Assembly: GCA_021904315.1 (NCBI GenBank)
Contig: CM038919.1
Location: 22,423,666-22,487,665, forward strand
Length of the DNA: 64,000 nt
Origin: Sphagnum magellanicum
Lineage: Eukaryota > Streptophyta > Sphagnopsida > Sphagnales > Sphagnaceae
Direction: 5' to 3'
The notes below the pieces were generated by a model that saw only the letters and a program-made list of their open reading frames with translations, was not told the DNA's origin and ran no database searches. Shown here in pieces: positions 33,774 through 42,460 of this stretch (the first letter of the stretch is position 1; every line of letters starts with the position of its first letter). A program made the translations under genes and the position numbers.

Positions 33774-35044
33774 CTTCTTCCAGGCTTCCTCCACATTTCC
33801 AACCCTTGCTGCCAGTTGAGGTCGGACTGCCTTTCCCACTTCTATGTCCTGCCACCATGGAGAATCCCTGTGAGCTGAGCAATAGAAACTGATAGTACTC
33901 ACTTGTGAACTCAGTACAAACATGATGCTCGGATTTTGGGTTCAGGGTCTTTACCTGTCGCTTGTACCGCTGATTGCGGTCACAAAGTTTCTCACACACC
34001 AGCTTCAAGTCACATGTTACATTGAAGAGGTCCTCTGCATCAAGGTGAAATACACTGAAGACTGTCTTCTCACTGATTCCAAGCTTCAATTCTGTAGAAT
34101 TGTTCCCAGGAATGTTAGCTATGGCTCAAACACATTTGGAAGTGCCAGTCAACATGTTTGGTTTCAACACTGAAGCAAATCAAGAACCACTGCCTAGTCA
34201 GTTGTATGAATGAGCTCCACCTTGGTGATTGCAACTAACCTTTCAAGATAATCATGATAATCCATCTCATTTCCTGCACATTCGTCCTGTTGATGAGCTC
34301 TGCCAGTACTGCAGTCTTCTCCTTACTACAGAGCAACAGAACAGGGAATAAACATGAGCGATAATTCATCAATAACTCGCCACAGTGCACAATCCTTTCT
34401 GAAAATCTGCAATTCCCACTAGCTAGGGTTTGAAAGAGCACAACCTATCCTGAGCCGCAGCCAACCGGTCGAGAAATCTGTTCATGTCCCCGATCTTGAG
34501 CCCACCGGATCCCGTCTTCTGCCTGCGGTAGAGCACCTGCATTCTCCACCCGGACAAAAAAAACCATGGATTTCAGGCTTTGCACAAATCTACTAAAAGC
34601 TTTGGTCAATGATTTGCAAAGCAAGTCCAACACTCTGGCACTGATGTGACTTAATTACAGCAGAGCAACAAACACATAACACACAATACGACAACAATAA
34701 AATCATACCTCAGCGGCAACAAAAGGGAAATTGCCCGCATTGCTACCAGCCCGCTGGCCACCTTTGCGCCAGTTCTGCAGCTTTTTAGCATCCTCCGCAT
34801 CTTTGGACAAACCTAGCGCCTCAGCCAGCAACTTAGTGAGCACGGCCTCTTTTAGTCCATAGTTGGCACGCTCCTTGTCGAGTTGAGGAAGAATCAAGCG
34901 CATGGCACCAAAGTAGTGACGTGAACTGTAGACATACTCTAGAAACGTATGCAAGTGCTTTCGCTTGATTGTGGCTTTACTACGCGCTACTGCGTCCAAC
35001 ATCCGGCACAACACCGCAAACTCCACCGTCTCGTCATCACTCAT
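33774..35044 (-). pseudogene. LIG4: captured DNA ligase IV, exons 1-5 (N-terminal DNA-binding domain only)
   Basis: Minus-strand exons are 35044-34709, 34536-34445, 34325-34240, 34091-33955 and 33848-33774 (336, 92, 86, 137 and 75 nt). All introns are GT-AG, and splicing gives 242 uninterrupted codons from ATG 35044 (MSDDETVEF). Diagnostic words, in order, are [65 protein letters not shown] and [13 protein letters not shown], which match plant LIG4, the NHEJ ligase that works with XRCC4. Capture ends at EEAWKK, just before the exon expected to carry the catalytic K-x-D-G lysine, so the product could bind DNA but not ligate. The intact frames and splice sites suggest recent capture or selection. 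Expression is unknown. It has the same orientation as the Helitron. Confidence 0.93.
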
Positions 35045-35213
35045 CTTTCTTTCCCTATACCCTTCTTGCACACAAAATCTACAAATCTTACAACAACAAA
35101 ATTCCACAAAAACTCACTTACGCTACAAAGCTTAGGACGAAAATTTCCACAATTGCTGTTGAATTACAACACATAACTCGAGGCGATCTGATCATCACAA
35201 AATCTCGCAACAA

Positions 35214-35346
35214 AATGGGCCTTCGCGTCGACGATCTTCTCAAGCAAACGCCGGTCGGCAATTTCGCCGCGGCCCACAATTCGACAGTTGAATGTTTCTC
35301 TGATAGAGAGTGGATCTCCATCAGAGAAACCATGATCAAGGGTTAA
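35214..35346 (+). other. divergent GC-richer frame, 170 bp from the LIG4 start
   Basis: A plus-strand ATG at 35214 opens MGLRVDDLLKQTPVGNFAAA and runs 44 codons in GC-rich sequence, head to head with the captured LIG4. It could be the first exon of a divergent neighbour captured together with a shared promoter, or chance. I do not recognise the peptide. Confidence 0.3.
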
Positions 35347-35795
35347 TGGAACTGGGAAGTCTTTCTGAAACTTGCATTGTCCACAGTACCAAGAAGACTG
35401 AGTAACTCACTCATGGCTTCAGGAATCACAACAAGATCTTCAGGAATGGTGACAGGATCCATTGCTGCAATGTTATTCACATCATCTAGTTGCTCAGCGT
35501 CGCTTCGGGCGTTTGGTTCATGCTCCAACAACTCCTGAGCCTCCATTTCATTCAAGAGATCATGAAATGTCGTCAACTCTTGAGCCTCCATTTCATTCAA
35601 GAGATCATGAAATGTCGTCAACTTCTGAGCCTCCATTTCATTCAAGAGATCATGAAATGTCGTCAGTGTGGAGGGGATTCCATCGAGAGGCTGCTGCTCT
35701 AGGACGAAGTTGAAATTCTCTCTTGCCTCTTCTTCTTCTTCCAAAGCCACTACGGCATCATGAGTAGGAACTTCTGCCGCCTCTGACTCTGATCG
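35343..35795 (-). pseudogene. acidic coding-like segment with a triplicated 15-residue repeat
   Basis: The minus-strand frame is open from about 35795 to the stop near 35343. It reads as an acidic, Glu-rich protein piece (LEEEEEARENF) with three copies of LTTFHDLLNEMEAQ and ends TSQFH. The repeat is 45 bases long, three copies, at about 35531-35665. It is probably captured exon sequence expanded by replication slippage. The family is unknown. Confidence 0.45.
35531..35665. repeat. 45-bp tandem repeat, three copies
   Basis: The phrase gagcctccatttcattcaag, followed by agatcatgaaatgtcgtcaa, is repeated three times with almost no divergence, which points to a young expansion. The period is a multiple of three and stays in frame on the minus strand. 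Confidence 0.95.
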
Positions 35796-35976
35796 AAGGC
35801 GTTATGACACTCAGGAAAGCAACCATGAAATCATCTTTTTCATTTGCTGACTTTGGCATTTTCTTCGAGTTTGCAGCCAGTGCAACCATCTGCAATGAGG
35901 GACATGGTTTTCAGCCAAAGGTAAGCTTCCTTGACCACTTCTCTCTAGGCGCTTCCACGTACTGCCTTAAAGTTGT

Positions 35977-36240
35977 TCATCTCTTACTTTTGAGCTCCTT
36001 TGGTGTGACGATCCCCCATAAGATGTCTCCCCTCTTCGGCAGCTTCGGACAGGTACTTTTCTTCTCTATGCCTCCATTTGGTTTGGACTGGTACTTTTCT
36101 TCTCTATGCCTCCATTTGGTTTCTGTTGTTGCTGGCCCTTCATCGCTCGTTGTTGCTGGCCCTTCATCGCTCGCTCTGCTAAATTCCTGTAGACCACACA
36201 AAAACAATTTCGCAATGCTAAAACAAACTACGCTAACAGG
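35977..36240 (-). pseudogene. unassigned captured segment with two short tandem duplications
   Basis: On the minus strand an acceptor-like tggtctacag (about 36191-36200) is followed by an open stretch with ASDEGPATT twice. A second duplication, of a 37-base unit (PNGGIEKKST-type), lies at about 36050-36125. I do not recognise the protein. Both duplications are nearly perfect and therefore young. Confidence 0.35.
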
Positions 36241-36396
36241 ATTACATGAACATGTGGATAAACTGTTGTCATCGCTATGAGTCGTCGTCTTCCTTTTGTT
36301 TCATCATCTTCTTCTTCCGGGATAAAGAACTTCCGGGACGGATGATGGGATGGATGGATGGAAAGAACGACCACCCAAGGATATTATATAAGTAGA
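36240..36396. repeat. 5' terminal homology shared by Helitrons A and B (copy in A)
   Basis: About 150 bases, including cttccgggacggatgatggg and accacccaaggatattata, match 39100-39251 closely. The two elements therefore belong to one Helitron family. Confidence 0.85.
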
Positions 36397-36490
36397 CTAG
36401 TGGGTACCCGTGACCTTCGGACATTGTGAAGTCCCCCGGTTTCTTGAGCATATCATGAAAAATGAATTTTAGGAGCCACCTTGCCAGCTG

Positions 36491-37880
36491 CTAAAAGTCA
36501 TAACGCTGAGATGCTGCTGCCTTCTGCTTGGCATTGGCTGATGCCCCTGCTACAGTTGTTTCTGCCATCTCCCCCCTATCGTCAGCGCTGATTGGCATCA
36601 GCACCTGCATTGGTCTAGCTTTCTGTGACCCGCATACGAAGAAGAGCATTTGGAGGGTCTAGTAGATTTATGATGGAGTCAAGGGCCAGAGTGTAAAAGA
36701 CTAAAATCAGTGTATGTCTACTGCATAATTTGCCATGTATGCCCAAAGGAAGAGCAAAAGAGATAATGCACTTCTCAAGTTATGACTATGATAGATTAGA
36801 TGGAGTTTCTCATTTTGCTGGATACAACTCTTACACCCATTTCTCTTGATCTGCTCTTGGTTCAAATTACTCTCCTCTTTACACTTTCTCTGAGTCTTGT
36901 CAACATCCCATGAACAACATGGATATAGTTCTAGTCAACTTTCATGCTACATATCACTTTCTTCTTTAAACCATACATGGGCGCTTGAGGGTACCACCCA
37001 GGTGTTGACATAAAAAACTTACAGAATTGAAAATACCGCTGAGATCAAGTTCACAATAGCAAACCAATTTGTTTCCAGTTAAGTGAGCCTGTAGTCATGA
37101 CATAGAATTGGTGAGGAATGATAAACACCTTAGTGACAACCAGTATTTCTAAATAGTCTCAAATCAGATTTGTTACTTGCGACTTATCTCATTTGATAGC
37201 AGATATTCAAAGACTAATGAAAGGAGGAGAAATAAAGCCAAAAAACTTACCTCATGGACAGAGACACGGACAATTCGTGGGCCATTTGCCTCGAGTACCA
37301 CTGTTCTCTCTTGCAACAGAAAGGCACAACTCTTAGGACAGTTTTGGATTGAGCAAGTCAGAGTCAAGAAACTAAGCACACAACTTACCAGATGTGAGTT
37401 AGTTATATAACTACTACTATTTGAACTTGAGAACAAAAAGATGTGAAGAGACTTACAGATTTCCATTCTGGCTTGTCTGTGCTGGAACAAAAAGTGAACA
37501 CAAAGACTTAGTTTATCAGGAAAGGACAATGGATTGTCTATGGTGTAACTTGACACCCAGTAATTAGATGCAAGAAGAGAGAGACTGAATTTCCAAATGT
37601 ATGGGTTGGACATTTCAACGGGTATTGGTGGTTCGCTTCTTCGTCAGCTTGCAAGGCGGTCACGCGATCTGACCTTGGTGCACTAGCAGAAGAAGAAGGA
37701 TGGGAGATGTTGCTGAACAACCGGTAGGAAATGCAAAAGCCACCTTCCATTGGAGATGCAAGGGTTGGAGTCCAACCCACCACCACGGCCTCCCTTCTTA
37801 GCTCCTCCACTCCTGTTTGACATGATGATCTCACCACCGCTCAGTTGTTGGGAGCTACTCGGATTAGCTCTTCGTCTCAT
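36491..37880 (-). CDS. four-exon small gene inside Helitron B, complete ATG to stop, function unknown
   Basis: Minus-strand exons are 37880-37744, 37481-37457, 37307-37251 and 36622-36491 (137, 25, 57 and 132 nt). Introns are GT-AG (for example ATCT/GTAAGT and CATGAG/GTAAGTT), and the phases join exactly to 351 nt, meaning 116 residues plus stop. The protein starts MRRRANPSSSQQLSGG, is Gly/Ser/Lys-rich and basic for about 45 residues, and has a conserved-looking core (TDKPEWKS, then RTVVLEANGPRIVRVSVHE). It ends in an Ala-rich tail (AKQKAAASQRYDF). I see no signal peptide or membrane segment and do not recognise the family. The 25-nt exon and the exon 3 acceptor (AG at 37309-37308) are the least certain. 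It is probably a host gene captured whole. Confidence 0.55.
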
Positions 37881-37987
37881 AGCACATCATCCCTACAACG
37901 GCAGCAGTAGTAGCTTTCCTCCCTCTTCGCAATGCACATAAAGAAGAAGCTCCTCCTCTGATCAAAACAATCTCTCTCTCTCTTAGA

Positions 37988-38256
37988 CCCGTAGACCCCA
38001 GTTCATCAACTTTTGCTCTTCATGATCTTCTTCTGTAGTTGCTAAGGAAGAAGAAAAAGACTTGCAGCAGTAGCAGCTTCTATGTTGTACTACTTGGAAG
38101 CTATTGTTGGTTACAACCTCGCAAATGTTGGTCCGGCTTTAAAAAACGTAAAAACACTGCTGTAACATCCCGTAGACCCCAGCTCATTAGCTTTTGCTCT
38201 TCATGATCTTCTTCTGTAGTCGCTAAGGAAGAAGAAAAAGACTTGCAGCAGCAGCA
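37988..38256. repeat. ~90-bp direct duplication in Helitron B
   Basis: Copies at about 37988-38077 and 38169-38256 share cccgtagaccccag, ttttgctcttcatgatcttc and aggaagaagaaaaagacttg with few differences. The spacer is about 90 bases. This may be a duplicated 5' untranslated segment of the captured gene just to its left. Confidence 0.85.
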
Positions 38257-38533
38257 TGATAGTTAATGATTTGATGCTAGAAACCTAGTACTTGATGATT
38301 CTCAATTCTATTGTGTTTTTTGTTATTGTTCCTTTAGTGGTGCCTGCAAAGAGTTGAGAAGATGTTGACTCCTTTGAACTTCATTTGCTCGCTCCTATTC
38401 AACACATACATCTCCTACTTCAAGTTTCTGAACCGAGTCCATTATGTAGAGCTAAGTTTGTGTGCACAACAACTGTGGGATGTGCCGCACCCTTGGTTGA
38501 ACATTTTCATCCTTGCATCTTCCATGACCACTT

Positions 38534-39028
38534 TCAACTCCTTGGTGTTTCAGCAGCTTGTTCCTGTGGAATACGGCGGACCCCCACCATGTATTTGAGA
38601 TTCTTCTTCAAGGCATGAATGCTTTGTGTCTTATGGGTAGACTCCATCATTCCCTCCAAGACAATTTTGGTCACAATAACTAGCTTCTGTCGCAGTGTAG
38701 TGCATGCAGGGCTTGCACGAACGTGATGATCATGAGATATTATGCGGCCGTCTTGCAGGTGCTTGATCATGAGATCATCATGCACCACCGCCGCGTGCTG
38801 CTGCTGTTGCTTTTCCTTCTTCTGCAACTGCTTTGCATGAAGAAGCTCAACCTGCAGGTGGCGCTTAGATTCGTGACCAAAGAAGAAGTTGGAAAAGAAG
38901 GAAGCAACGCGGTGGAAGAGTCTCTCCAAGAAGAAAATCTTCTCATTCAACCTCTCCTTGATGAAGCTTGAGGTTTGTAGTACCGTTTTCCAGCAGCTTA
39001 CATGTTCAAAACTCCAAAGATGGTGCAC
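38534..39028 (-). CDS. unassigned Gln/Lys-rich 164-codon frame in Helitron B
   Basis: This is the longest single frame in Helitron B. It begins MHHLWSFEHVSCWKTV and contains a charged segment, LLHAKQLQKKEKQQQQHAAV. It may represent captured exon sequence or chance in a less AT-rich stretch. No domain is recognised and no splice support was found. Confidence 0.3.
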   Translation of the reverse strand: MHHLWSFEHVSCWKTVLQTSSFIKERLNEKIFFLERLFHRVASFFSNFFFGHESKRHLQVELLHAKQLQKKEKQQQQHAAVVHDDLMIKHLQDGRIISHDHHVRASPACTTLRQKLVIVTKIVLEGMMESTHKTQSIHALKKNLKYMVGVRRIPQEQAAETPRS

Positions 39029-39251
39029 AACCGCTGCACCACCAGTTGTACCCGCGCGCTCGACCTCTTGATGTTCTCCTTGTGCAGCAGCAGGATTAGA
39101 ACTTGTGTGGATAAACTACTGCCGCCACCACCATGAGTCGTTGTCCTCTTCCCATTCCTCATCTTCTTCTTCCAGGATGAAGAACTTCCGGGACGGATGA
39201 TGGGACGAATGGATGGAAAGGACGACCACCCAAGGATATTATATAAGTAGA

Positions 39252-40150
39252 TATATATATATTAATGATGTAAGAATATATTTTACATTTTATTTCATTT
39301 TAAAAGTAAAAAATTTTAATTTGATGAAATTTTTTAATTAAGTAGTTGGATTCCCCCTTGCCCCCAACATATTTTTTTGGTTTTGAATTTCCTAACTTGG
39401 CAATTTTTATTGGGAGAAAAATGGAAAAAATAGTGTAAATTCAAGAAAAAATGAAAAAATAATTGTCAAAAAATTGAAATGAGAAATTAAAAAAAAGGTT
39501 ATTATTAAAGAGTAATTTTTTGAAAAATAATTATAATAATTCCAACATGAAACACATAAAAAATTCTAATATCAAATTTATTTGAATTTAAAAAGTTTTC
39601 TTTGAGATCATTATAAACATTATCCATTTTTTCAAAAAATTTAAAATAAATATTAATGATGTAATTGATTTTTTTGGTGATGAATTTCCACCATTTTGCG
39701 AACATAAGAAAGACCATCAACATCAACAAAATATTTTTATTTTTGAAAAAGTTTTATATTTAAAAAATGATATAATTTTATAATGGGTTCTAGGACTTAT
39801 AGCCAAAATATAAAAATATTTTAACAAAATTGAACCTCCATATATGACTTATAACCAAAACATGGCTAAATTTTTTTATGGATAATCTTGAAGAAAATTA
39901 CAAAATTGAAAGAATGAAAAGATTAAAAAAATCATTGATGTCATTATTATTATCACCATTTATAATTCATTCATTTAAGTTTTTCAAGAAAAATTTAAAT
40001 TCATTTCTTAATATTTAGACATAAATCTGTAACAAAATGAGCTTATAGAAATTGATAAATCATGTTTAAAATAAAAATAAGTATAAAATATTGATAATTT
40101 TTCATAATAATAATAATAATTTTAAATTTTAAAATTCAAAATTCCATTTT
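39252..40150. repeat. ~1.2-kb repeat, right copy, remainder after the Helitrons
   Basis: The repeat resumes with tatatatatattaatgatgtaagaata, matching the left copy at about 30887, and runs colinearly through aatttccaccattttgcg and ataatgggttcta before fading near 40150. The two Helitrons therefore split this copy. Confidence 0.7.
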
Positions 40151-40780
40151 TTTAACATTGATTTTTTTCATACATGAAGGAAAAAATGGGGAAAAATTGG
40201 ATTATTTTTGTGATTTTTTTGGTGTGGCATCATGAATAATCATAATAATAAACTTGTCCATGATGCCTAAAACAAACTAAAGAAAATATATACATTCAAA
40301 TTTATATAAATATATGAGAATTAAATATATTAAAAAATTATAATTTAAAAGCTTACATGTATCCTAGACTTTGCATGTATGAACATTTTGACCTAATCAC
40401 GAACCCATCCAAATATAAATGTGAAATTTCTCAATTTTTTATACATCCATTTAAAAAAATTGTGGTTAATGCAAAATGCAATTTACGAATAGTGGATTTA
40501 ACAACATTGAAAGTGAATGATTCAACTCATGTGCAAATGTTATTGGTTAAGGAAATGTGAAAAAATTCACTAACCCATTCAAGTATAAATATGAAACATT
40601 AAATTGTAATGTGTGTTTCCATATATATTAATAAGTGCAATATGTAACATTTGAATAATGATTTCAATAAGTTCAAAAATATATGAAACCTAATAAATGT
40701 ATTAAATTTTTTTATAAAAATGTTCATTCAAGTGTTTCCTATGATTTTTCAAATTTTAATTTATTCAAAAAAATCAAAGT
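40151..40780. other. AT-rich intergenic, no gene seen
   Basis: Very AT-rich sequence; a 67-codon plus-strand frame at 40357-40560 has no recognisable motif. Confidence 0.5.
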
Positions 40781-40784
40781 GTAA

Positions 40785-40905
40785 CATTCCTAGTGATATC
40801 ACCCAAGGATGGGCTTGCCCTTTTGTTTTCCTTTCAAGAAAATCAAAATATGACATTTCTAGTGATACCACCCAAGGATTGGCTTGCACTTTTGTTTTCC
40901 CTTTT
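40785..40905. repeat. ~67-bp tandem duplication
   Basis: The run acattcctagtgatatcacc..., then cccttttgttttcc, is followed by acatttctagtgataccacc..., then gcacttttgttttcc. There are two copies with about 10% divergence. Confidence 0.85.
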
Positions 40906-41412
40906 AATTTGGTCAAGCACAACAAATCTGTTTTATTTGTTTTTTTGCAAATCTATAGATGAAACTTTTTGTGATTACTCCCAATTGAATTATTGCCCCC
41001 TTTTTCTTTAATCCTTTCCCCCTACTTTTCATTAAATTTTTGTTTCAATTTTAAAATTCAATTTATTGGTATCCTTTTATTTTTCTAGCTTCAATGTAGA
41101 TCATAAGGTGGATCACATCCTTAATTAATTTTTATTTCTAATTCTCATTTTATAATCACGTCCAGCAGTGATTTTCGTAACATTTAAAATTAAAAATATA
41201 ATTTATAATTCTTTTAAGTTAATTCTTTTCCTAACCTGACCTGGTTCTTCTCCTAACCTAACTTTGTAGCTCTTACTCTTGATCAAACAAGCAGAAGAGA
41301 AGACTTCAGATTTTGAGTATGTTCCCATCTCAGTTCAAATCTCTTGTGGTTTGAAGCTCTGCTGCATTAAAATGTAACCTAAGCAACGCCGTGTAGAGAA
41401 ATTTCATGATGC

Positions 41413-42460
41413 TTGCTGCATATGCTACAATACCGAAGGACCTTCAACAATGTACGGTTACAACGAATTTCATTTGGAAGTTGGATCAAAGATCGAAAGA
41501 AAAGGAAAAAGGAGGCAACTCGCAGTCAGAATGTTGAGGTCCATGTGGCCATCGCCATTGTTGGTTTAGTTGCAGGAATTACTGTTGTCATTGCTGCCAC
41601 GGTTGCTTTAGCAACAGATGAAGCCTCAACTCCGACATCTATAGCAGTTGCTTCCACAACTGCCTTGGTAGCTGCACAATGTGTGGAAGTTGCAGAACGT
41701 ATTGGAGCTGATCGAGATCACATGCCAGCTATACAGTTAGCTCTACAGTCAATGTTCGATCAGCCAGTGATATCATGACATTAAGAGCTTTAGCTGAAAC
41801 TTGTGAGTAGATTTCTATTCACCAAAAGCCACATAAGCTATAATAGATAGCCCATAGAACTCGTTTGTTCGGTCTAGTTGCATTTTGAACAATTTCTGAA
41901 GTAATTTCCAAACATGATGTTGAGTCTAACCAGAAATCCTAGCACTTATGTTGAACAGTGAGGAACCTCTGGATTGCTTATTCTTCGAATTTGGGGTTTG
42001 CAACATTAAGGGGAGTAGCAACACTGAGAACAAGAAGAGTGAAGGAGTAGAGTGTAGCATCAATAGTTCCATCTGAGAGGGCATCCAGTTGTGATTAATG
42101 TTGCAACAGTGGATGAGGCTGCTGAGAGTGAAGCAGAGAATAGCTGCCATGAGCTTCTTGCAAGGGGTGCTGAATTCTTGAAAAGGGGCAAGAATGTTCA
42201 AGACTTTAATTGTTGATATTCATCCAGTTTTGAGTGGGCTGCAACCTGCAATTGCAAGCTTGCACATTGAGCTTTATAGCTGCACATATCCAGGATGATC
42301 ACATCAACTGAATCCTCTCATGCAGAGTCTCTGAAAGTTTTGTATTATACTATAAGCAATTTGTGCCACACCCTTGTATAAGTGCATCTTTGCTACATGT
42401 GTCAAATGGCAGGGATTTACACTGGAAGACTATATTTGTTGGCTTGGTTGGATACAGAAG
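41413..42460 (+). pseudogene. VAN3-binding/DUF828 (auxin canalization) gene fragment
   Basis: The first exon piece (about 41440-41802) encodes SWIKDRKKRKKEATR, then VEVHVAIAIVGLVAGI, then STTALVAAQCVEVAERIGAD. This is the conserved DUF828 core of VAN3-binding/FORKED-like proteins, which help ARF-GAP-dependent vesicle traffic and PIN placement in vein patterning. A one-base frame change at about 41752 shifts the reading into NVRSASDIMTLRALAET, ending at a GT donor (41803). Later pieces follow in order: ATLRGVATLRTR (about 42000-42035), CHELLARGAEFLKRGKN (about 42145-42195) and RDLHWKTIFV (about 42413-42442), the last leading into the PH-like region of the family. The frame break and missing upstream and downstream exons make it a pseudogene or captured fragment. 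Confidence 0.8.

Larger units (their letters stand above)
32129..36396 (-). mobile_element. Helitron A, non-autonomous, 4,268 bp
   Basis: On the minus strand it begins TCTACTTATATAATATCC (ending at 36396 on plus) and ends GACGGGTACCCACTAG (32129), the TC...CTAG ends typical of plant Helitrons. A short hairpin (CCCG, 7-base loop, CGGG; 32139-32153) lies just inside the 3' end. The 3' flank is T on the minus strand, as Helitrons require. It carries no Rep/helicase gene, so it depends on a helper. The cargo, in element orientation, is an unassigned piece (about 35340-36210), then LIG4 exons 1-5 (33774-35044), then a CA microsatellite and possibly another exon. Helitron B abuts its 5' end with no base between. 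Confidence 0.88.
36397..39251 (-). mobile_element. Helitron B, non-autonomous, 2,855 bp
   Basis: On the minus strand it starts TCTACTTATATAATATCC (plus end at 39251) after a host A and ends GGGTACCCACTAG (36397). The next base is the first T of Helitron A, so B sits exactly at A's 5' terminus. Its 3' subterminal hairpin is weaker than in A (CCG/CGG, 36408-36420). The first 55 bases at the 3' end and the last ~150 at the 5' end match A. There is no Rep/helicase gene. The cargo includes a complete-looking four-exon gene (36491-37880) and a Gln-rich frame (38534-39028). Confidence 0.87.

Noticed and set aside
30770-40150. The ~1.2-kb direct repeats as LTRs of a retroelement enclosing the Helitrons
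   Set aside because: Once the Helitrons are removed the two copies lie next to each other with no internal region, and they lack TG/CA ends.
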